Of a stretch of 64,000 bases of DNA, positions 54,960 to 64,000 are shown one piece after another. The notes under the pieces are model-generated. The model saw only the letters and a list, made by a program, of their open reading frames with translations. It ran no database searches and was not told the DNA's origin. Source of the DNA: Cryptomeria japonica (lineage: Eukaryota; Streptophyta; Pinopsida; Cupressales; Cupressaceae); the NCBI RefSeq assembly GCF_030272615.1, contig NC_081411.1:161707089-161771088 (forward strand), written 5' to 3'. The first letter of the stretch is position 1. Every line of letters starts with the position of its first letter. Made by a program: the position numbers and the translations under genes.

Positions 54960-57603
54960 ATTTTTTGCTTTATGAATAGGATTTTCATTAAAATTTAAAT
55001 AAAAGTATATTATCCACAAAAAAAGTAGAGGGATGTAAGATCGATCCCTAGGAGTCATAGGGGTAGTGCTAAAAATAGCACTAAAACATGAAAAAAATAT
55101 GGGCACTACGTGAAAATAGAAATAGCTAAAAACAAAATGGTAAGTAGCTAAAGCAGTGGTAGCAAGAGGCATCAATGGATCATGATGATCCTCGGGATTG
55201 TATACATCAGTGGGGTTAGGGTTTTCATTCAAGAGGGACCACCCTTAATTAATAGTTGTCTCTTCATTCTCCTTTTGCTTCTTGGTTGGGGAAAGAACTA
55301 GAGAAAGATGTGGGAACCCTTTAGAAGAGTTGAGCCAATTATTATCTCTAGTAGTATCCGGCTAGCTAGAACCACCACTAGGAGAAAAGTCAACACCCCT
55401 CGTACCCCACTCAAAGGAAAAGCCGCCATGTGTCAGAGAGGTTGAGCGATGTTGATTGAAGTTGCTACCACCATCAGACTAGCGACAAGGAAAATGGGCC
55501 CATCATGGCTGTGACCAAGGAGAAGAGGAGTTGTGGCTACACCACTAGCCTCAGGGCAGATAATTGTCATAGGGAGAACATTGGTCACGGGAAGCAGAAG
55601 GTTTTGAAGGCACTCATGTCACCGTACAAGGGAAATTTCCCCAGTGATCAAGGAACACTTGCAAGTGGGCCACCTTGAGTGGAACCTTGTTGGCTTGCAC
55701 TTGAATATAGAACATCACACTATTATAAATAAATGCTCTAGTAAAAAGTGACATGAATATCAATAGAGTTGTGAGAAAATAAAATAACATTTATATACTT
55801 TAATATTGTGAAGAGGATTTCCACCTTGAAAGCATGCTAGATCTGTGTTAATTTGAAGAGAATTCAAGGGCTTTCCTCCAAAAGAGCCATATGCCAAGTG
55901 AAAGGTCCAAGCCGAAAAGGCTTAAAAAAATCATGAATATAATTCCACAAATGTTGAGCTTGGCAACAAAACTATAAAAGGTGAGTGAAAGATTGTGGCT
56001 GATCATAAAATGGGCAGTGAAGGTCAGGAACTCCAAGTGCTGTAGTCAAGCTCCCAATGGCAAGCCTTGGAAAAGAATACACCAAGAAAAGTTAATTAGA
56101 TTAGGCTCAAAAATGGCAGACCAAATATTTTTAAATATGTGATGCTATATTTGCTATGGTGACTACAAATGCTAGTAGAGATTCAAAGCCAAAACCATAG
56201 GCACATGAGACATGAGCTAGTGGTAACCCAACCTAGGCTTATAATTGCAAAAGTACGTGTTGTAAAACCAATGCCAATCTTTCCACCTGGGTTTGATAGA
56301 TTGAATTCCCAACTTGTGTAGCATATTTAGAGGCAAAGCTAACAAGACAAGGTCAAATATTTGTTGATCTAGTCAAGCAAGTCAAAACAAAACTTGCATA
56401 TCCTCCCAAGAATGAAGATGCATGGTAGATCTAGAGAAAAAGTCCCTAGGGGTGTGAATGCCATGTTTGTGAAAACATAGAACACTAAACCTAGGAATGC
56501 GGGCTAAATGAAGCCCTTGAATTGGAAAGAGAAACAACCACCGAATATTATGATGATTGAAAGAAAGATCATCCATAAATCCAACTCCATCCCAACGAAG
56601 CTAGGGTTTGACAACTTCCCAGGCACACCAAATATTTTTGTCAATAAAAGTACCTTCAATATGAACTTTTTCTTTCATGATAAGAAGGGTTTGAAAGTTG
56701 ATCCCCTTCCACGAGGGTCTATTAGCTAGATGTCTGGCAGAAATGTAATTTTTGAGAAGAACTTTCTAGGCTTGATCTCCAGTGATGGCCCAAATAACAT
56801 ATTTTGCACATACCACAAGACCCTACTTCTAGGTAGAAATAAGGCTAACCCCCCGAACTCCCTAGGGAGATAACAATAATCCTAGACGACTCTATGAAAT
56901 CCAAGATGGTCCACTATTGAAGGCCACAACAAATCTTGAAGAAGATTCTTAATCTTATTGTAAGAAGCTTTCAAGGGGGCCCAATACAAAGAATAGTACA
57001 CATACGTAGCAACAAGAACTTTAGAACAAATTTGGAATTTTCTAGCCAATGAAAGTGGCTTAGTAATCCAGAAAGACATTTTTTTCTTGATTCTAGCAAG
57101 AACCACATTCCACAAGTCCACTGGAGAACCCTAGAAGGAAAAGGAAATGCCTAGGAATTGAAAGATTTCCCCATGCTGAATCTAATTAGAGGTTGGGAGA
57201 TATGATTGCCTATAAAACTAGGATTTTTTCCATTGAACCGTCGAAACAGAAGCCAAAAAAAAATTATCAAGGCATTGCAAAGCTTCATGAACATTATCTT
57301 CATCATCTATAAGGGTGAGGAAGGAATCATCTATAAAATGGCCATTGACAAGTTGAGAAGGTGAGTCAAGTAGGGAAGTCCCCCTGATGTGCCTAGCAAA
57401 AATAATATCTACAAGAAGGTAACCAAAACCTTTAGCAGCCAACACATATAATGAGGGAGCCAATGGATATAATTGTCTTCGAGTGGAGCAAAATAAGCCA
57501 AAATCCAAATATTTTCGGTCATTAATGGTGATACAAGATGAGGAGCCTCTAAAGAGAATTTTCACTATTTGAATGAACACAGGTCCAAACGGTTCTATCC
57601 TTT
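54960..57603 (-). mobile_element. 5'-truncated L1-like LINE remnant
   Basis: Element sense runs right to left. At 57580-57218 is the LINE reverse transcriptase: CITINDRKYLDFGLFCSTRR, PLAPSLYVLAAKGFGYLLVD and the catalytic block NGHFIDDSFLTLIDDEDNVH, with Ile in the FADD position. At 57121-56882 the post-RT region reads LARIKKKMSFWITKPLSLAR then ATYVYYSLYWAP. Near 56036-55950 a zf-RVT-like CPFYDQPQSFTHLL...CCQAQHLW stretch is visible. Further left to about 54960 the sequence is Ser/Pro-rich and less certain, and the 3' border is not sharp. The right border is abrupt at about 57603 inside the RT domain, as in 5'-truncated LINE copies. Many stops. Confidence 0.85.
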
Positions 57604-58436
57604 GGAGCTGAGTTGTGCAGTTTTGGTATATATAGTAGCATGCAAAGTTGTACGTATTGATTTGTGATGGATAGGAAGGTGCTTAGACATGGTTTGATAC
57701 TTCACACAATTTATTTTTCCTGTTGCTTTTCTTCAGAGATTGTTTTTGGGCCAACTATTTATATTGTATCTATTACATCTAATTAGGTTGGCCTAATTGA
57801 TGTTTCTTTGGTTGTGAATGGTATATAAATATGAATTTTTTTTTGAGGATCAGATATGTTGTATGAGTAAGGTACATAGCTATGTATGGTGTATCTTGTA
57901 AGTGTAAAGGTTCTCAAATATAGTCAAGTAGTGATGAAGTTAGTTTTAGATGTGTAACAACTGTGTACTATAATTGGTATTTCAAATGATACGTTCCTCT
58001 ATAGTTCAACAATATCGATTCATTGTATTTTTATATACTGTATCTTTCTCTAGAGAAGTAATCTTTAGTGTTTGTAAGTCCATTTTATCTTTCCCTAAGG
58101 TTGTGCACCTTTATCCTGCAAGTCAAAATCAAGAGCAATGAATTTACTTGGCCTTCAGCCTAAAACTTTTAAACTTGTTTCCATATAGTGGGATAGTTCG
58201 CATTGTGGTTTTTACTTCATTGCGTTCTCCATTTAAAATCTTAGTGTTTATGTGTGTTTTATTTGTTTTTTAAAATTCTTTACTTGTGCACATATGGTGA
58301 CCACAACTATTAATAATTTTATGGATAAATTGGTTAAGTTTTAATATATGTTGATTCATGCCCACCCCAGCACCCCCCAACATCTGGAAGTCTTCAATTT
58401 TTGTAATATGTTTGAGTTCTATATGTATTTATTAAT
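57604..58436. other. no gene seen
   Basis: AT-rich. No coding, RNA or repeat signal recognised. Confidence 0.5.
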
Positions 58437-59345
58437 CCCAACAAAAAACATATTATTATTCCTATTTAAAATGAGACTACCTCATCTAAAGCTATTGATA
58501 TCCCTAAATTGGTTACCCATAGCTCCATACCTATTTTTTGTTCTTTATTATTTGGTAATCCTTTTATCCTATCTTCTTGTCATATTGATCATACACATGT
58601 TTCCCTTAGAAATATATAGACGAAGAGGAGACACTCCACTTCATCTTGCTTTATAGGTGGAAATAAAAGAGAAATTTGGTAATGTTTAATGTAACATGAA
58701 TAATATTATTAGCAACCAATAGAGTACTTTTAGTTCACTCTCATCTATTGTATCTTTCATAAATATGTTATGAGAAGCTTTCCCAACAACCTAATTAATT
58801 TTCCACTCAAATGTGGAAAGGTTCAAGAATTTTTTTTTTAATCTTCCACACCTATGGAAACTATGAAATAAAAACTATTAAAGATTAGTAAAAAATACAA
58901 ATAGAAAATAATATAACTATCCCTGTCTTAAAGAAGAGAAAACTAATGATGAATGAGCTGATGGCAATCATAAGTCTCAACGACGTCAAAGTTATGTAGG
59001 GTGACTAATGTTTTATTTTCCTTCTCTACTTATTTATATTAATTCTAAAAATATGAAGCTTCTATTTCCTTGTATTAGGTGGGCCCTCATAAAATATTAC
59101 CTTATTTCATCAATACAGTAGATATGAATGATTAAGATTTTTCATCTATAGTGTTTCATGACTACTACCTTAGCAACAATGCAAATAATTTCCCTTCAAA
59201 TGTTTCATGGGATTTGATACAACATTGGAAAGCACAAACCATACAAACATTTATCATGAAATCATAACTAAGGATTATATCATTGAGCAAAATTTAAGTG
59301 TGTTATATTATGGCTTTGATAAAGACTTTCAAACACAACTTCTTG
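58437..59345 (+). repeat. dispersed direct repeat, copy 1
   Basis: 58441-58525 matches 60189-60270, and 59010-59345 matches 60275-60595. Shared blocks include AACATATTRTTATTCCTAT, TTTCATGACTACTACCTTAG and CAAATAATTTCCCT. About 480 bp in the middle is present only here. Confidence 0.8.
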
Positions 59346-60184
59346 AACTATCAAACTATAGGAATGTAACTAATTATTTGAACAATAATGAGTATTGCAA
59401 TATGCAAACCTAAATATTTAATTATAATTTATTTTTATTTATGATATATACATGCGAATAATAATGAGGAATAACAACATTTGAGAAATTAGAGGATCTA
59501 ACATGCATACTATAATAATAATAAACAATACTTAATGTGACTTATTCTCAAATTAATGAAGATATTGGGAATGGCAATGGTATTACAAGAATTCATAATT
59601 TATGCTATTGAATAATAAAGTAATAAGAATTAAGAAGAAGGGCGAGAATAACTAGATGACAATGAATAACAAGAAAATGTGATAAAATATTAGACATGCT
59701 AAAAATTACTCTTCTTGGGAGGAACAATCATGTAATAAAATATTCTAGTAAGAATGATTAACATGTCTAATAAAAATCTGACAACTTGAAGATAAATTTG
59801 AACACATAAAAAAAATGGAATACATGATCTAATATTCTAACAAAAAGAAGAGAAAGATACTGTGATCTTTTAGAGTGTTCGCAATAGAGTATTCATTCAA
59901 GATACAAGAAGAAGTACAAAAAATTGATCTCATATCAATAATTTGGTGTGTGCCACATGTGGCAATGCCCAAATGGTTTGAATTGAGCAAGACTAAAGCT
60001 TTATCACTCCAAGCCAATTTGGTGAGTACCAATTTCTTCGATAGAAACCAAAAAAAAGGTCATATTTTGGTGCATTTACCCTCTAATAATACTTAATTAC
60101 ATTCTCTAAATTTTATGAGAGTTAAATTAGAAAAGTCTTTTCTTATTGATTAGCATGGTGCTTATTAAATTCATCTTGAAGCCT
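59346..60184. other. no gene seen
   Basis: AT-rich spacer between the two direct-repeat copies. The open frame at 59875-60096 has no motif. Confidence 0.5.
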
Positions 60185-60595
60185 TAACACCGAAAACATA
60201 TTGTTATTCCTATATAAAATGGGGCTGCATAATATAAAGCTCTTGGTATCCCCAAATTAATTACTCATCACTTGAGTTTTCTATTTATTGATATTAATTC
60301 TAAAAATATAGAGCTTCCATTTTCTTATATTAAGTGGCCCCTGATATAATGCTTTATTACATTAATACACTAGATACAAATGATTAGATTTGTACTCTAT
60401 ACTGTTTCATGACTACTACCTTAGCAATAATGCAAATAATTTCCCTCTTCAAAGTTCATTGGGATATGATACAAGATTGGAAAGCACAAAGCATACACAT
60501 TTATGATGAAATAATCACTAGGGTTAATGTTATTGAGCACAAATTAAATGTACTATAATATACCTTTGGTAAAGGCTTTGAAATCAATAGTTTTC
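60185..60595 (+). repeat. dispersed direct repeat, copy 2
   Basis: Shorter copy of 58437-59345, lacking the middle ~480 bp. Confidence 0.8.
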
Positions 60596-60659
60596 TAGTA
60601 ACATTGTTGTCATGGAAATCTAGGGTGTGGATCAAGAGATAGCATTCCTTTTTAAAAAA

Positions 60660-61200
60660 AGTTTATTTTCTCTTACACCTGACCTCCGGATGAAGCATAG
60701 GCGGTCGCTATGCTGCATACCTAGATGCTGCCGACCTTTTAAAAGAATATCAGAATATATATTTAACATTTGATGTGACAGTTCTGTGAATCAACGTTGT
60801 CCATCTGCATACAGTAGAATGTGACATTCAATTCGAGGTTATCTACAGAGTTATCGCAGGAATTTTAGTATTACATCATCTGATGAGGTGTACGAGTTTG
60901 CGTGTAATGAACGCAGTGCATCTCTATAAATTAGCTTAAGTTGGTAAGCATTAAGTTGTGTGTTGTGTGATAATATTTTGCAAAATAGTTACAATGGAAG
61001 AAGTGAAAGACAATATTGGGCTTAACATATTTTGTTCAACTGCTTACAGCATGCCGTCTTAACATCATGCCGTTTACCTCACTGAAAAAGGACGAGATGT
61101 TATATCACGCCTGCAGAGCGTGAAGCCCAGTTCGGTTGCTTGATGAGTAAAATCACGCAGAATTCTGGGTTGAAGGCATACTGATGGGCTGCTCTATCTT
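60660..61200 (+). promoter_or_regulatory. GC-richer block with promoter-like features and a short coding-like start
   Basis: This block has clearly more GC than its surroundings. TATAAATTAGC (about 60927) is a good TATA box. 65 bp later ATG 60992 opens MEEVKDNIGLNIFCSTAYSM and then stops at TAA. Further reading such as LKKDEMLYHACRA and NHAEFWVEGILMGCSIFARY appears in other frames to 61210. This could be the promoter and broken first exon of a gene, or a fragment captured by a transposon. No family is recognised. Confidence 0.35.
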
Positions 61201-61204
61201 TGCT

Positions 61205-61262
61205 CGTTACTATTATTATAGTGTGGAATATTATTACAGTGTGGTATTATTATAGTGTGGTA
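61205..61262. repeat. three copies of TATTATTATAGTGTGG
   Basis: Imperfect 16-20 bp tandem units, each ending TAGTGTGG or CAGTGTGG. Confidence 0.8.
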
Positions 61263-61468
61263 TGTTTGGGATCTAAATCATCCAAGCTTTGTTGAACATC
61301 TAGACTAAGTCATATTATTATGTTCTATGTTTTTGGGTGTGGTGGACATTACAATTTAGAGTAGGGTGGATTTATCTAGAGTATTTTTTTTTTTAATAAT
61401 TATTAAAATATTTAAAACAAACTGTATATAGTATGAAATTAGTAATATTTATTTTGTACAAGTTTTAT

Positions 61469-61655
61469 TATGCTTGGTTATAATTTTTATAAATTTCAGT
61501 AAGAAGATTATCATAGAAAATTATTAATATTTTTTACTATTAGGAAGGAAAAAATCTTTTAAAGAGAATTAGCATTAAGGAGAAATTAAAATCATAGTAT
61601 AGTATAATGGTTCCTTTGAGCATTTTATAATGACGATATCAATAGTTTATTATAA
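61469..61655 (+). repeat. local direct repeat, copy 1
   Basis: Matches 62541-62737 imperfectly: TTTTTATAAATTTCAGT versus TTTTTATAAATTTGAGT, AAAGAGAATTAGCATTAAG versus AAAAGAATTAGTACTTAG, and more. Confidence 0.7.
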
Positions 61656-62540
61656 TGTGACATTACTGCTATAATACTCTGGGATAGGTCATAAAGCTCG
61701 CATTGCAAATTTTTAAACCACTATTTGTTACATTTAAATGGTTTCAATGAATTGTCATTGATTTATAACCTTATTTTTTTGAGATCGTGCTAAATATATT
61801 AGTATGTAACTTGATATCTAACTATATAAAATCCAATTGTTCACCCCTAACTTACTATCTCCCCACTCGAAGTGGTTTTTAATTTAGAGTTTAAAACATA
61901 ATATTTAGTTGACCCAAATTATAGCCACTTCATTTTGTAGCTTCATACATAGCAATTAATTTATTGTATCCTTACTGAAAGTTCATCTTATTTAACAAAT
62001 TCTTACAAAACAATTTTTTGCCCAATTTCACACCTCCTTACTGAAATTGCTTTTATTCTTATTAATTAGGATTAAAAAAAAAAAAAATTAGTTATTTCTT
62101 CGACCCTTTGCAATATATGACCCCCCTTCGTGTTTTTTTTTTTTAGATTAATGGGTCACTGCGATTATTTTTCCAAGTTCGTCTTTGGACATTTTTTTAT
62201 AGTAAAAGAAAAGAATAGGGCAATCAAAATGGTCTCTACGAACTCAAGAAAATCAATCTTAATATTTACATCAATGGGAGGGGAATATTAGCAAGCAAAA
62301 AGGAAAATGGAACATGTCAAGGCCAACAAGACAACAAGGAAAAGGATATTATATACCCTTTGGAATAAAACTATGTACTATTTGAAAACATGCTCAAAAT
62401 TACAATTAACGAAATCATTTTCTAAGGGACAACTTTTTAATGTAAAATGGAGGGAAATGTCAATAGTTCATCAATAGGTTATAGAAGGTTCACATTACAA
62501 TTAAATTTTGAAAAAATAAAAATTATTTATATAATCTTTA
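61656..62540. other. no gene seen
   Basis: AT-rich with A- and T-runs. Confidence 0.5.
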
Positions 62541-62737
62541 GTATGTTTGGTTTTAATTTTTATAAATTTGAGTGAGAATAATATGAATAAAACATCTAGT
62601 ATTTTTTAGTTATAGAAGTAAACTTTCATAAAAAGCTAGATTCTTTTTAAAAGAATTAGTACTTAGAAGAGAATTTCAAATCTTAGTATAATGATCTTTC
62701 CGAGAGTTTCATAATGTCAATGTTAATAAGTCTATGT
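62541..62737 (+). repeat. local direct repeat, copy 2
   Basis: Second copy of 61469-61655, about 1.07 kb downstream. Confidence 0.7.
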
Positions 62738-64000
62738 AGATTGTTCAAAATGGATATGTGTGCATCCTATCAAATAGTGTAATAATATAATAAATATTTA
62801 AGATAGCAAACATTTAATCTCAATACATACCCTAAATTTTCTCTTAAGATGACATGTTTTGAGGAAAAAATTACATTTATATTACATGTGGCCTCTTTTA
62901 TGTTTTAATAGTAAATAAATGAGATTTTTTCTACATACTCTATGTCTAGTATAACAAATAAAAAATTTGATTCATTTTTTAAATTTTGAAAGGAAACGCA
63001 AGTGTAGACCATAGAAAATATAGATGGAGAAGCCTTTAGTTAAACAATTCAAAACATCATACAACAATTTTGGATGGTGTCACATTTTTTATAAGTCAAA
63101 AATATTATATAGAGTCACAAGAATATAAAGTCTAACACAATATGTTATTGTAATTTAGAGAAATTTTAGAGTGATAGTAATTTGACTCTTAGTAGATGTG
63201 ACCACCAAATAGTTAAAAGATGCTAGATATTAAGTGGCATAGGATGTCAATGTATTTTTTCTAGTTTGATATATTTTAAGAAGGTTTTATTGTAAAATAA
63301 TTTTCATTTAATCTAAAGTAATCACACAATATATTCATTATTTATGTTGAAATAAAAGTGAGATCCATTTAGATCTTGTGGAGCAAAATTAGCAACATAA
63401 TACCAAAGATTTAACAAGGGGCACAAACTAAAAGGTATGGTTCTACATTAATAAGGAAAATGATAAATAAATATTGAATGATTGCAATGATGAACAAATT
63501 AACATAACACCTAGTTGGGGTGTTCTTTACCCCGTGGCTCTAGGGGAGATTTTTGGTATGCTGTGTTGTGGGCCTCCTTTGTGTTGGATATGATTGTCAC
63601 CTCTTCTTTGTTGGCCTCTATGGCCCTACTCCAAGAGGGGTCTGTTGGATATTTCCATGACTTTTTGGATTCTTCCTCTATCGATGTGGGATTTGTCTCA
63701 TTTGCTCCTTGGTCTTTAGATTTTGTTGTCCTAGGTTAAGGGAAACTGGAAAATTTCTTCTCTCGTGTTTTTCTATTAAATTGAGTCTAATGGCTTTAGA
63801 CTTCTAATATTATAGCCAACTATTTGGAGGCTAGGTTTGTTGTATGGTTGTGGGGTGGTTGCTAGATGGTTGAGTAATATTTTGTTGCAGTATCCTTCTC
63901 TGAGTGCCTTTTAGACCCCCGCCCCCCCCAAATTGAGAGTCTTGGGTCCCTCCAAAAATTATTGTTTGAAGTTTTGGATTTGTGTTAAAACCCATTTTTC
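62738..64000. other. no gene assigned; open frame near the window end
   Basis: AT-rich to 63500. Then GC rises and a 74-codon frame (63515-63739, + strand, with LWASFVLDMIVTSSLLASMA) is open, but I recognise no motif. A C-run lies at 63917-63930. It may be the start of an element continuing beyond the window. Confidence 0.4.

Noticed and set aside
55240-55700. LINE ORF1 left of the reverse transcriptase
   Set aside because: The - strand reading is Ser/Pro/His-rich with no RNA-recognition or zinc-knuckle motif, and it lies on the wrong side of RT for ORF1. It may be LINE tail or other sequence, so it was not called separately.
1-64000. tRNA, rRNA or intact host protein-coding genes
   Set aside because: I looked for tRNA-like cloverleaf boxes, rRNA-like conserved stretches and long motif-bearing frames outside the elements and saw none. 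A covariance-model scan would be needed to exclude a tRNA fully.

Overview
This window looks like repeat-dense intergenic DNA from a large plant genome. It is AT-rich. Plant-type Copia, Tat-type Ty3/gypsy, LINE and TIR DNA elements are packed inside one another, and no intact host gene is visible. The element mix (a very long Tat element carrying a plant mobile domain ORF, and tRNA-Met-primed Copia elements) fits a seed plant. A gymnosperm is my guess, but the window alone cannot prove it. Nearly every coding region is decayed, mostly by TAG stops and G-to-A or C-to-T changes, as expected for old methylated DNA.

Layout. 1-7190: Copia debris, made of a + strand gag-protease fragment split by a 1265-bp solo LTR, then a - strand Copia body (gag to RNase H) without LTRs. 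7191-7576: a Copia LTR fragment. 7598-51663: a nested stack bracketed by a 223-bp inverted repeat (7598-7820 and 51441-51663). Its outermost recognisable gene is a pogo/CENP-B-like transposase on the - strand, broken into three pieces (47818-49528, 17164-17640, 9100-9559). One break holds a Copia element with two LTRs (9560-17163). The other holds a TIR element (17647-47811; 28 of 29 terminal bases match; flanked by CTTGTG on both sides). An intron of a small-exon gene in that TIR element holds a Tat element (22190-45859; 769-bp LTRs; GTACA duplication). The Tat gag gene in turn holds a gag-protease-only LTR element (33352-40901). 51664-64000: AT-rich DNA with a 5'-truncated LINE (about 54960-57603), local duplications and little else.

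How the parts relate. Nesting gives the order of events: transposase element first, then the TIR element, then Tat, then the gag-only element; Copia entered the transposase separately. The most interesting signals are non-coding: (i) arrays of a CACAGACGCG-type motif in the Tat 5' leader and its reverse complement near the Tat 3' LTR; (ii) a 30-nt hairpin of fixed length, four times in the LTRs and leader of the gag-only element; (iii) three consecutive bulged hairpins after the Tat integrase; (iv) palindromic subterminal repeats at both ends of the unassigned TIR element; (v) an antisense plant mobile domain plus coiled-coil reading frame in the Tat 3' region. All identities given are judged by eye.
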